Source: Strix aluco
Lineage: Eukaryota; Chordata; Aves; Strigiformes; Strigidae
DNA length: 64,000 bases
NCBI RefSeq assembly: GCF_031877795.1
Contig: NC_133933.1
Coordinates: 73,549,730-73,613,729, forward strand
Reading direction: 5' to 3'
Positions 36,011 to 47,060 of this stretch are shown here, piece after piece (positions within the stretch are counted from its first letter, which is position 1; each line of letters begins with the position of its first letter). The translations under genes were made by a program, and so were the position numbers. The notes below the pieces were generated by a model that had not been told where the DNA came from, did no database searches, and saw nothing but the letters and a program-made list of their open reading frames with translations.

Positions 36011-38150
36011 AGGAAAGCAAGCAGTGACACTGAAGAAAAGTCCTTCCAGGCATCTGAAAAGATTTATGGATCTGACAATGATGTTATGGGAAGTCTGAGG
36101 ATCAAACATACTTCACTGGTCCCAAATGTTTGTAAAAGACATGTGGTTAGGACATGCTGACAATTTGTATCTTTTTCTTTCATATGGCAATAAAATGTGT
36201 ATAGCAACATCTGAAACACTTGAATAAGCTAATCTGTGTTAATGCATTAATAGAGACTTCCATTATGGAAACTACTAGAGGCAGAAGCAGACGCTTTTAT
36301 ACTAACAGATGATGTACTTTAGAGAGCCCAGGAGCAATGGATAACTGATCTAGAAGATATCCTTAACCTGATGCTAGATTATTATTACAAAAATATTTTT
36401 GAAATAGTTCCAGTAGACAATGCTTCGCTGATCTCTGGACTGGGTGACATAAAGGCGATATTCTCCAGCTAAAGCAGCAGTGGTGACTTCACTTCATACA
36501 ATGAACCACAGAGCACATTTAGAAAAATTTCAAGGCACTGGCATTTCATTACACAGGCACACACAGACAAGCAGAGGCAGAGCCAGCCACCAGCGCTGCC
36601 CACCGTCCCAGGGGCTGGTTGAAGTGCACAGAAATAAGCAAGTGGATTCTGATACTGTTTAAGGTGGTCAAGAGTGCTACCTTTTTGTTTATTAAGCTGC
36701 TAAAATGAACCTCTGGAGTCAAATATTTCATCTTCACAGGCTCTAGCAAGCAGAAAGTGCAAAGCTGTAACCCCTGTGGAAAGAGTGTCTTTTTCTTTCC
36801 AAAACCCTCACGTCAGGGTGAAATAAAACAGCTAAATGAACAGAGGGAAAAAAAGTAGAAATACTATTCATGATGAAAATTCCAGTATACAAAATCCTTT
36901 CCAAAACAGGATTATAAAGGCCAGTGCCACTCTAGTGAGATAACTGAACACCCTGGGCTGGGTGTTAGCGAGCCGAAGAAGGGATTCCTCTCTGGGTGAA
37001 ATTGCAGACGCTTAGGAACTACTTGTATCAGTATGAACATGGCAGGTTGTGACCACATAAGTCCTGTGACATGTGGAAGGTAATTCCCAGCAAGCCACCT
37101 ACCTCTGGGAGAAAACAGGCAACACAGCTCACAGCCTACACACACCATGGTGTCACAGACATGACCTGGTGGCAATACACAAGAATGTGCAGAACAGACC
37201 TTGATACATATGTGGGAGAAAATCCAAGCTTAAAAGTCAGGGGGAGTACAACAGCATCTGCTGAGGTGCCTCCCCTCCATGGCTTAACCACATTAATTCC
37301 TAGCACCCTAACCCTGATTCAGACCTTGTGGTTTCCTTGAGCTTCATCTTTCCTATGAAAGCGTGTATACAGAGCTTTTGCTCAGAGGCTCCAAAGATGC
37401 ATTTACTTACAACCTGAGACATTTACTCTACATAGGAAGCTTCCTAAATGCAATGTTCCATGTCTGGACTTGTGTTACCCACGGAAGGAGTGAACCGTAC
37501 TGTCAAATCAACTGAAATGGAAGTTGTGTCCACCTGCATCTAGGTAAGCAGTGAGGCAACTCATGGTTTGATCATGTAAACCCTGACCAGTCTCTCTCTT
37601 GATATGAAATATACTCACCTGGTTCTCTACCTGCTCTAAAACTCCTTTACTCTTTAAGGATCTTCCTCTGTCATGCACACAACTCCTTTCTAGCAATTGC
37701 CTTCCTTGTTTGGCTGTTGATGACCTTCTGGTACCCTTTTTAAGAAACAAGTGGAACAGCACCAGCTGCATCCTCAGGCTGTCTGGGAGAATTCAACCTA
37801 CACAGGAGATCAAGATCTAGCAACTTGCTGTGATAAGGTCCTCCAAATCTCACAGGCAGGATTTGGGGTACTGTCTATTCCAGACACCTTACTGTCTTAA
37901 AGCTTGAATTGTTTCCCATCACCATTTATGCATTCAAGGCAGGTACTGAGCTGCAGTTTGATTTAAATCTTCTATAGGCAGTGATTCTGACAAAGCACGT
38001 TTTACAATTTCGTATGCTTAAACTTATGTAACAGAGAAGTATATAGACCCTGAGTCTGTAAGAAAGGCTATGCTAGTCTTACATAAAAAGTTCTCTTTAC
38101 TGGCTGACAAGGTTGCCTGCTACTGCCCATGAAAAAGACAGATTTTCCTG
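36011..38150. other. Non-coding stretch after the gypsy fossil
   Basis: No gene was recognised. The first few hundred bases could hold the gypsy 3' LTR, but no matching 5' LTR was found by eye. The rest is unique. Confidence 0.45.
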
Positions 38151-38152
38151 AA

Positions 38153-38270
38153 TCAGAATGGTAGAGGTAGGAAAGCACCTCTGGAGATGGGCTAGTCCAA
38201 CTCCCAACTGAGCTGGGTACCCAGAGCTGTTTCTCATTGGGTTTCTGAAGTTCCTTTACATATTAGTTTA
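38153..38270 (-). mobile_element. Short decayed CR1 3' fragment
   Basis: The plus-strand text CAGAATGGTAGAGGTAGGAAAGCACCTCTGGAG followed by GGGCTAGTCCAACTCCC is the reverse of a CR1 3' end. The standard form has AGAATGG..GGTTGGAA..GACCTCTGGAGATC and TAGTCCAACCCCC. It is truncated and diverged. Confidence 0.65.
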
Positions 38271-39383
38271 CATTGTGACAGACAGCATTTCATTAACAAG
38301 AAACTCCATAGCTGGTATCACAATTTTTAATTAAGTACCACAATTACAAGTGATGGGATGAAGGAAGGGATTCATTTCCAGTCCAAGGGATTCTTTGCAA
38401 ATAGGAAGATACAGCAGCAGATTTTTTTACATCAGCTTAGGGTCTTATTTGGAAAGACAATACCCAAGAGAGGAGATCTGTCTAAGGAATTAGGCCCTAA
38501 TTCTGATGAGTGTGAAACTGTCATGTCAGCTTTGCCAGCTGAGCAAATTGGAAAACACAGCTCAAGACTCAGCCAGCACATGAAGCAGTTTTAAGGTGTG
38601 CTGTCATTTCATTTCTTTGTTCTCACTTCCAAAGCCAATAAATAGTTCCTTGACTTTTCTTCATCTTTTCTAGAGTAAATATCTCCTCTTTAACATTATG
38701 TTTTCTTCCATTTCAGGAGCTATTTCAGGCTGGCCTGATAAATATTAAACATTTTATTCTTCAGGTTGGGAAATGTCCCTGGAAGATGCCGGCTGTATCC
38801 AGGGCACTTCTCTACTAATCAACAAGAACTTGTAAAATGGGCTGCCAAGCTGGTGGCTATCAGCCAAAGTCAGGGAGCAAGCAGCGGGGAGACGCGGAGG
38901 TGGCCTGAGACCTAAATGTTGTACTGACTTTGACACCTAATGTTATTCCTGGCTGACAGTGTGAGTCACTGGTGTGACCCAGACCTGCAGACCCATCATG
39001 TATGTGTAAAGGGAGCAAATTCCTCAGTGACAGAGAGCCCCAAACTCCCAAGTTCTGCAGTGAGACTCTCCAACTCCCCACATAATACCTGCCACCACAG
39101 TTCATCTGCAGCAACATGAGGGCTGCCATCTGTAGATTTCGTGTTTGTGGCAGTGTGACAGAATACAGTTGTATTGTAGTAATTAATGATAGGTTTCTAT
39201 AATGTTACTTTTTCAAGAAAGGCATGGTAAGGAACCCCTAAGTATTGTTTCTTGGTCGCTATCAGCATGTGCCAAACCTGAGTTGCTAAGAACAGAATGT
39301 TTTTTAAGTCTTTATTGATTGGAAAGCCTGTTACATTTATTTCAGGCTAGTCTAATCCTAGATCACTGCTCCCAGAGCCAGTG
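38271..39383. other. Unique non-coding stretch
   Basis: No gene, RNA or repeat was recognised between the CR1 scrap and the solo LTR. Confidence 0.5.
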
Positions 39384-39987
39384 TGTCCTGGTTTTGGCTG
39401 GGATAGAGTTAATTTTCTTCCTAGTAGCTGGTACAGTGCTGTGTTTTGGATTTAGTGTGAGGATAATGTTTATAACACACTGATGTTTTAGCTGTTGCTA
39501 AGTAGTGCTTATCCTCAGTCAAGGACTTTTCAGTTTCCCATGCTCTGCCAGCGAGGAGGTGCACAAGAAGCAGGGAGGCAACATGGCCAGGACAGCTGAC
39601 CTGAACTAGCCAAAGGGCTATTCCATGCTGTAGGTTGTCACGCTCAGTACATAAACTGGGGGGAGTTGGACGGGAGGGGTGGATCACTGCTGGCGCATTG
39701 GTCAGCGTGTGGTGAGGCCTGTTCATCTTTTGCCTTTTCTTGGGTTTTATTTCTCTCTATTTTGCTTATATTGCTTTTCATTACTACTACTACTATTATT
39801 ATTATAATTATATTTTATTATTAATGTTGCTATTATATTTTATTTTATTTCAGTTATTAAATTGTTCTTATCTCAACCTATGAATTTTACTTTTTTAAAA
39901 ATTCTTGTCTTCATCCCACTGGGTGGGGGGAGGAGTGAACGAGTGGCTGTGTAGTGCTTAGCTGCTGGTTGGGGTTAAACCATGACG
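39384..39987 (+). repeat. Solo LTR of the ERV family at 16-23 kb
   Basis: It begins TGTCCTGGTTTTGGCTGGGAT and ends GGGGTTAAACCATGACG, the family ends in element orientation, so it lies on the plus strand, opposite to the ERV. It shares the family's ATAAACTGGGGGG promoter variant and a TACTACTATTATTATT microsatellite (about 39780-39850) at the matching LTR position. No internal sequence follows, which is typical of LTR-LTR recombination. No target duplication was seen; the last base (G instead of A) has mutated. Confidence 0.9.
39780..39852. repeat. ACT/ATT microsatellite inside the solo LTR
   Basis: TACTACTACTACTATTATTATTATAATTATATTTTATTATTAATG and flank. It occupies the same LTR position as the trinucleotide tracts in the two ERV LTRs, so the tract was part of the family before or soon after insertion. 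Confidence 0.85.
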
Positions 39988-39989
39988 GT

Positions 39990-40208
39990 ACTTTTGACCT
40001 GTCCAAAGGGGTATTCTATACCATATGACATCATGCTCAGCATATAAAGCTGGGGGAAGAATAAGGAAGGGGGGGACGTAAGGAGTTATGACGTTTGTCT
40101 TCCCAAGTAGCTGTTAGGAGCCCTGTGTCCTGGAGATGGCTGAGCACCTGTCTGCTGATGGGGAGTGGTGAATGAATTCCTTGTTTTGTTTTGCTTGTGT
40201 GCGCCAAC
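39990..40208 (+). repeat. LTR fragment of a second, TATAAA-bearing subtype
   Basis: Directly after the solo LTR comes a truncated LTR middle section: CCAAAGGGGTATTCTATACC, CATATGACATCATGCTCAGCATATAAAGCTGGGGG, CTTCCCAAGTAGC, GGAGATGGCTGAGCACCTG and GAATTCCTTGTTTTG. It lacks both LTR ends. It differs from the adjacent solo LTR in the promoter box and in the region after it, so it is a different subfamily, not a duplicated part. Confidence 0.85.
40043..40048 (+). promoter_or_regulatory. LTR TATA box
   Basis: TATAAA in the context CAGCATATAAAGCTGGGGG of the LTR fragment. This is the core promoter position of the family. Here the canonical box survives, unlike in the other LTR copies in the window. 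Confidence 0.6.
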
Positions 40209-43200
40209 TTAGGGTGAAGTTAGGCTGTTCAAGATGAGAAAATAAGAGAAAAGACTCTGAACTCTTAGACCAGAGGGCTATTAAATGACCCAGTATCTGA
40301 TATTTAACAGAACCTGCTCCTTGGACAAATAAAATACTATATATGCAGTAAAAAATGTTGGAGGATTCTGAAGTTACTTGTTAAAATTTTGATTCTGCAG
40401 AAGTCAGCAAGCCTTCTTTTAAAAAGAAAAAAAAATCCTTTTCTCTTAAAAGCAGTTTAAGCTCACTATCTTCAATTTTAACTGCCCATACATACCACAG
40501 CTTCTGTACGTACTACCTGATACCTTGAAATCATCTTCTCCAGGACACGGGAGTACATGTACCATGCTCACATGCATGTGGCATGCCCTTAGCTTTATGT
40601 TCCATTGCCAAGCCTGTGAGTAATCCAGGTCTTCAAACAAATTTTCTCTCTTTAACAGAAAGTGTCAGCAGCAAACCACACACATACTGGTGGCATTTCT
40701 GCAGATAGCTGCGCACAAAAGCCAAAGCCTGACGGTTACCATGGGATTCTCTCATTAAGCTTTTACTGAATATACCGCATTCTTCACTGTCTGTTAATCT
40801 TTGCTACTCTTCCCCCGCCTCCCCTAATTCTCTTGCCCTCTGTGTAGGAATGTGAATTGTATCAAACCATGGCAAGGGTAAGAGAGTTGCTGTGCTCCGT
40901 CTTGAGAAATCTCATTTTTCAATCCCTCACCAAATAGACATTGCTGTGTATTTTGAAGAAAAAAAAAAATCTACTGCACCTGTTGCTGTTTATGAAAAGC
41001 AATAAAAAGCTTGGAAGAAGGAGGGTACCTAATCTGCCCTCCTGCTGAACATTGGACCAGGATCTCATTTTCACTAAGTCCTCTTTGTGCTCCTTTATCA
41101 GGAGTAGAAGCCTTCAGACAGGTGTATTTTACACTGTCACTCCCCTGAAGGCCCATATACACTTCCAGAGAGGTATGAGAGGGTCCCAGTAGTTCCAGTA
41201 ACGAAGATGGCTTGGGTTATTATTTCACGTGAAGCAGTCCTTTCTGGTTTACGTGTGTGTCCTTTGTGCTTAGGCTTTCAGGAACAGCCCCTGGGGAAGA
41301 CTTGGCTCAACAAAAACTCTAACTGTTCCTAGGCATCTCAGCAGAAAGATTTCTGTCCTTTTGGATCTTACAAAGAGCATGGTATAACTGGCTATACTGA
41401 AACCCCCAGGAAGACAGGTGCAACACTTTAATGCACACTTTGTTTTACTTAAGATAGCAGGACTAAGAAGTTTTTTTTTCCACTTAGCTCCTCAGGTAAA
41501 GGAGCCTGAGTGACAGATTTTTCCCTCTGTTGTCCAAATCTCCAGTATGCTCCAGATACGTCAAAAAAATCATCAGCTATTGCACTGCTTGCCTGCTATG
41601 GATGTGCCTGTTTCGAGACAGCTGCTAGCCTGGATCAGGCTGCCTGCACTGGCCCCAGGTGTTTCGTGGGCTGCTGTACAAAGCTGCGGCTGCTGTAAGC
41701 CTGCAGTAGGTTTTAGAAAGCTGGGAAGGGAATTATAGTGACTTGCTGCTGGCACATTCCTATTAACGTGTTTGCTCACTTTCTTCAGGATCTTATGAGA
41801 TTTACCAGTGAATTCAGATAACTGACAGGATCTTAGTTATAATTAGTAGCAGCTTCCCTTCTGATACACAGGAAGGGCTAACAACATTTTTCTTAATGCA
41901 GAGTTGTTATGCTATCCTCCAGGGAGGTACTTTAAAAAAATGCATTTTCTGGCAAAAAGCCTCTCCCACTTGTTTAGGACAGATGGGAGAGGAAGGGATT
42001 CTGAAGTGATGGAGTTAGAGGGTAACAAAGTATTGTACAAACTGTCACAGTGTGTGGGCTGTTGCAGATCAGCTATTTTTGTTACTGTCATACATCCGTT
42101 ATATTGGGAGCTCAAACAAAACTCACCAGTAGCAAAAGAAAGGTATCAGTGCTGATGTGAATGAAGTTTCTCTCCCCATACAAACTGAAAAAACTCAGGG
42201 AAATTATCAGAATGTAATACATGTGGAGACCTGAAACTTGAGGGTTGGTTCAAATTACCGCATTTATTTAGCCTGACAAGTGAAGCTGTCCACAGGGTCT
42301 AACCACAGAGCACTGATTTTCTGTTCCATTTCAGAGAAATTTGAAGATGAAAATAAACATTAGTGGGGCTTTCAAAAAGGTCTAAGAAACTAAATACCCA
42401 AGAAGAGTTCAAGATCCGCTGAGTTTCAGTGAAACTGAGAGTCTGGTTTGAGGTTAACTCTCCTCACGGACACCACAGAAATAAGGTGCCTGAAGGGATG
42501 GCTTGGATTGCTGAGTCCAATTCTTTACAACTGGAAACAGCCCTGTAATGTTTGAGAAGGCTCATCCTGAGGGACCCTTTCCCATCTGTATTTCCCCAGA
42601 AAGTCCTGTAGTTTTACATGCCAGCAGGTCCTTCTAGGAATCTGTCTGGTCTCTCTCTCCAGGTTCTGTTATAGACTATACAGATGAAAAATTAAGTGCA
42701 GAAAAGGAATAATTAATGGACAAAACCTGAATGATAAACTTCCATTTCACAATCCTGGAGCCCTTAAGAGCAGTGATAGGACTGGGAGATGATCTGGGCG
42801 AGCGACCAGTCAACCCAGTTAAACAAAATTTGACAACAAAGTTAAACAGAGTTTCTGGCCATAATTTGTATGGCTTTCAGGACTAGAAAGTTTTTTTCAT
42901 TGTAAATGGTCTGTAGTTCCGAGCTTGACGACGGCTTTTTGAGAGCAGTCCTCTGGGGTATAACATTTTCATGTTAATTTTTCCTGCTCTTTCCTTTGAT
43001 TTTTCTAAATGTAAAATGTACTTCTAAATGTAAAGTGTTCCCCACTGAAATGGGGAATTATAATAAATAAATAAAGCAAATAAGTGCAGTACTAAAAGTA
43101 ATAAGCAGTACTAGAAGTAATGTAATTATGCACGTGAATCAAGATGTCCTCACATCCATAAAAGAGGCTTGAATATGGTGAAGTTCAAACAGTGACTTAG

Positions 43201-45006
43201 CTTTTCTCAACTAAAGTTTGTTTTTCAGAAGTATACCTGAGCTATAGCTTTCCTAATGCAAAAGTTTTGGAGTGTTGTTCCTGCTTTCCAAAACTCCCTT
43301 CTCTAATTGAACTAACTCTTTAGCAGTTGCAAAGTCTCTGAGGAGTGAAGCAAGGCAGGGCTTTGTCACTTCAAATATAAAAAGCTGGAGCCAGACAAAA
43401 GTCTGACTGTTTCTCCTACAAGAAAGGCATGATCCAAGTTAAAAGAGAGATCTAGGAAGAGATTCCTTCAGATCCACACTTGCTTTTCCTGCTGGTGCCA
43501 GGAGGATGTGGCCTCTTGGATGGTACCATTGATCACCTCTGGGAACTGCTGGTCCTGGACCCAGTGCAGGCTGTGGGTGTTTGGGGATCTGGCAGGAGCA
43601 GACAGCAGGGAGCAGGGAGCAGGCAGGTAGATCTTGCTGCCCTTCCTGGCTGCCCCTGCTTGAAGGGCTTCTCTGCTCCACGTGTGCCTAGAGCTGGCCC
43701 TGCTTGGGTGGCACAGCACCACTGACACACTGGATGCTTTGTCACTAAGGTCATAGAGACCATGCTTAATTTTAATTGGCACTCACCAGCAGTTCAATTT
43801 TATTACCCAACATGCCCATGAGAACTGAGACTGTCATGGGGCAACAGTCTCAAGCATCCAGGCATGAGAAAGATAAGTTCAAGGGAACAGGCCTGAAGAA
43901 GCAGTGCTAGTTTCTCATATATTTCCTTTCACGAGGCGGAATATGTGGTTGTGCGTGTCAGTGACTGTCAGGGTGGGGGTCTTACTTGGACAGAGTTTTG
44001 TCAGGAACTACATTTCAGGCTGTGAATTAATCAGAGAGGTATTTTTTGCACAGGAGAAACTCCAGACTGAGTGATGCTTTTGGCATAAACACTGGATTTC
44101 CAGAAGCACTGGATATTATTAGCCTGTCTTTTGAGGTTGTGCTTTATCTTTCTGTTTATGTGCAAAAATTTCCCTGCTGCTGAATTAGCTTGCTCAATGG
44201 AAAACTTATCAAGTCTGAAGAGCTCTGTGCAATTGAGCAAGAAGCTAGAAGGACATGAAATACTTAGACTAAGAATTGTAGGTTACAACTAATATTTAAC
44301 ATTTATTTATAAAGGGAAAAGAGGTCATGTAGCATATTCCTACTATCGCATTGGCCAAATAGCTATGCAAATGTCTTTTGATTCCTCCTTAATACTCATG
44401 TTTTGCAGAAAGTCTCCCAGGGTGCTAATCCCCTGGAGTGATATTCATTCACATGAAATGAAATACACAGAAGGGTGGGAATGATAGAAAGATTTTACTG
44501 GCACAAATGTGGCAATGAGCAAGTTATGTAGGTCAGCACAAATGAGTATAGATAAAATTTTTATATCATCAGACCATGCATTTCACAAATGCTGAGCATG
44601 AAAGGGGAAAAAAATCAGAAATTTTGTAGAGGCATTTAAAAATTATTGGGGGTAATTGTTATGGGGTTTTGTTTTTTCAAGCAAAGCAAATATTCAGGCA
44701 TCTTAATTGCAGAGTGAAAACCTGAATTCTCACTGAAACAAACAGCAAAATTCCTACTGACCTTAATGGAATTAGGATTTCATCCAAGTAGCCAACTGCA
44801 GGAGACTCAAGGAAGGGAAAAATAATAACCAACACATTTCAGAAACTGATGTTTTTCCTGAAAGCTTTTTTTAATACATAAACCTCTTATTTACACTACA
44901 AAGTTAATTCTGAGACTCCCTCAGCCCAGCAAGCAAGATTTTTGCATCCTGTTGAGATGCTAGGAATATTTGCAATGGGGAAAAAATGAAGCTTAAATGA
45001 GAGGTG
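40209..45006. other. Unique non-coding stretch
   Basis: No gene or transposon was recognised over about 4.8 kb. The block at about 43480-43740 is GC-rich and has long overlapping frames on both strands, rich in Pro, Gly, Ser and Gln, without any recognisable domain. Confidence 0.5.
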
Positions 45007-45310
45007 AATCACAGAATCAGAGAATGGCTGAAGCTAGGAAGTGCCTCTGGTGATCGTTTAGTCCAACCTCCCTGCTCAAGCAAGGTCACTTGCAGCAGGT
45101 TGCCCAGGACCATGTCTAGTCAGGGTTTTAATATCTCCAAAGATGAAGACTCCACAACCTCTCTGTCCAACGTGTGTCAGTGCTCGGTCACCCTCACAAT
45201 GAAAAACTGTTTCCTGATGTTCAAAGGGAACCTCCTGGGTTTCATTTGGTGCCCATTGCCTCTGGTCCTGTCACTGGGCACCACTGAGAAGTGTCTAGCT
45301 CCCTCTGTCT
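45007..45310 (-). mobile_element. CR1 LINE 3' end, 5'-truncated
   Basis: Plus-strand text AATCACAGAATCAGAGAATGGCTGAAG is the reversed CR1 3' tail. It is followed by TTTAGTCCAACCTCCCTGCTC, GTTGCCCAGGACCATGTC, TCTCCAAAGATGAAGACTCC, CTGTTTCCTGATGTTCAAAG and CTGGTCCTGTCACTGGGCACCACTGAGAAG, all standard for the CR1 3' region. The homology stops at about 45310, a normal 5' truncation. The insertion reads right to left. Confidence 0.92.
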
Positions 45311-45625
45311 GTTAAAAACCAGACCTGGGGATAGAACTAAATATTTTGTATCTAAAACTACAGCCCATTTTGTTTTAGGGGATGTAATTTTCAAACTTCT
45401 TAGGAAGAAGGAAATAGCTTTTGATCAAAGCTAAGAACAAGAATTCTAGCAACTATTTGCACTGGAAACAATCTCAAGAGAACAGAAGTGGTGGACAGAG
45501 AAAAATGGGAAGATGGAAGCAAATGGTGCTGACTGTAGGCTACATGGCTCTCTGAAATCATAGCCTGTGTTTTGCCACCACCTGCAATGTGACTACATGC
45601 TGCCATTCTTGATCTCAGATCATAT

Positions 45626-46663
45626 TTGCAGACACAAGAAGTGGCACAGCATCATTGGATGGGCACATTGGATGGGCACACGCTTTGCTGGGTAAAAAAC
45701 TGGCTGGATGGCCGGGCCCAAAGAGTTGTGGTGAATGGAGTTAAATCCAGTTGGTGGCTGGTCACGAGTGGTGTCCCCCAGGGCTCGGTTTTGGGGCCAC
45801 TCCTGTTTAACATCTTTATTGATGATCTGGACGAGGGGATCGAGTGCACCCTCAGTAAGTTTGCAGACAACACCAAGTTGGGTGGGAGTGTTGATCTGCT
45901 CGAGGGTAGGGAGGCTCTGCAGAGAGACCTGGACAGGCTGGAGCGATGGGCTAAGGCCAACCGTAGGAGTTTCAATAAGGCCAAATGCCGGGTGCTGCAC
46001 TTGGGTCACAACAACCCCCAGCAGCGCTACAGGCTTGGGGAGGAGTGGGTGGAGAGCTGCCAGTCAGAGAGGGACCTGGGGGTGTTGATTGACAGCAGGC
46101 TGAACAGGAGCCAGCACTGTGCCCAGGTGGCCAAGAAGGCCAATGGCATCCTGGCTTGTATCAGAAATAGCGTGGCCAGCAGGGACAGGGAAGTGATCTT
46201 GCCCCTGTACTCGGCACTGGTGAGGCCGCACCTCGATGACTGTGTTCAGTTTTGGGCCCCTCACTACAAAAAGGACATTGAATTACTCGAGCGTGTCCAA
46301 AGAAGGGCAACGAAGCTGGTGAAGGGTCTGGAGCACAGGTCTTATGAGGAGCGGCTGAGGGAACTGGGGTTGTTTAGTCTGGAGAAGAGGAGGCTGAGGG
46401 GAGACCTCATCGCCCTCTACAGCTACCTGAAAGGAGGTTGCAGAGAGCTGAGGATGAGTCTCTTTAACCAAGTAACAAGCGATAGGACAAGAGGGAATGG
46501 CCTCAGGTTGTGTCAGGGAAGGTTTAGACTGGATATTAGGAAGCATTTCTTTACAGAATGGGCAGTTAGGCATTGGAATGGGCTGCCCAGGGAGGTGGTG
46601 GAGTCCCCATCCCTGGAGGTGTTTAAGAGTCAGGTTGACATAGCGCTGAGGGATATGGTGTAG
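45626..46663 (+). pseudogene. CR1 ORF2 C-terminal part (RT), catalytic Asp lost
   Basis: A 345-codon open frame covers the second half of CR1 reverse transcriptase and its C-terminal region; an intact ORF2 protein is much longer and also has an N-terminal endonuclease. Landmarks in order: [17 protein letters not shown] (about residues 18-34), [22 protein letters not shown] (about 46-69), the catalytic block [37 protein letters not shown], then the C-terminal [39 protein letters not shown] region and a [24 protein letters not shown] end. The FADD motif is FADN at 45869-45871, one G-to-A change. The first dozen or so codons lie outside the element, so the apparent ATG is not a real start. The open frame suggests a fairly recent insertion. 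Confidence 0.9.
45653..45678. repeat. 13-bp tandem duplication at the CR1 5' junction
   Basis: CATTGGATGGGCA occurs twice directly before the CR1 homology (CACGCTTTGCTGGGTAAAAAAC). It may be a junction-associated duplication formed at insertion or coincidental slippage. Confidence 0.75.
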
Positions 46664-46749
46664 TTGGGAACTGTTAGTGCTAGGTTAACGGTTGGACTAG
46701 ATGATCTTCCAGGTCTTTTCCAACCTAGATGATTCTGTGATTCTGTGAT
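45666..46749 (+). mobile_element. 5'-truncated CR1 LINE, about 1.1 kb
   Basis: The element starts inside the RT region and runs to the 3' end. After the ORF stop it continues GTTGGGAACTGTTAG..GGTTGGACTAGATGATCTTCCAGG and ends with two copies of the 8-bp unit in GATTCTGTGATTCTGTGAT at 46731-46749. The end repeat and GATGATCTTCCAGGTCTTTTCCAACC are diagnostic of CR1. The orientation is opposite to the CR1 at 45007-45310. Confidence 0.95.
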
Positions 46750-47036
46750 CGTTCCTGCAGTCCAGGCACTGTTACACCTTTAAGTCAGCCAGGGGTATCT
46801 GGTATAGTGCTCAGCCCCTCGTTCATGCTGACATGGTTTCCTCTGACATCTTACCCTTTTTTTTTGCAGTCATCCCCCCATTACCTTTGCACCACAAACT
46901 TTTTGGTTGTAATCATCAGACTTGTACCATGATTTCATTGTGCAAACATCTTCATTAGTCTTTCAGTGTACTTTTGGTTTTTTGCCTCTGTCTCTCTGAT
47001 GCCCTCCAGTTTATTAGATAGGGCAGAGTTTTCTAA

Positions 47037-47060
47037 ATCAGAATCACAGAATCACAGAAT
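47037..47060 (-). repeat. CR1 tail-like octamer repeat
   Basis: AATCAGAATCACAGAATCACAGAAT is the reversed CR1 3' terminal repeat. The sequence beyond it no longer looks like CR1, so this is an extremely truncated insertion or a stray tail copy about 290 bp from the previous CR1 end. Confidence 0.6.

Noticed and set aside
35756..36109. 117-codon minus-strand frame
   Set aside because: Antisense to the pol C-terminal end of the gypsy fossil; low-information composition and no motif.
43439..43782. Overlapping frames of 76 to 104 codons on both strands
   Set aside because: Local GC richness explains their length; the peptides are Pro/Ser/Gln-rich without a known domain.
45004..45315. 103-codon plus-strand frame
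   Set aside because: It is the antisense reading of a CR1 3' end, a common source of spurious bird protein predictions.
45620..46009. 129-codon and other minus-strand frames over the CR1
   Set aside because: Shadows of the CR1 ORF2 coding strand; the plus frame carries all RT motifs.
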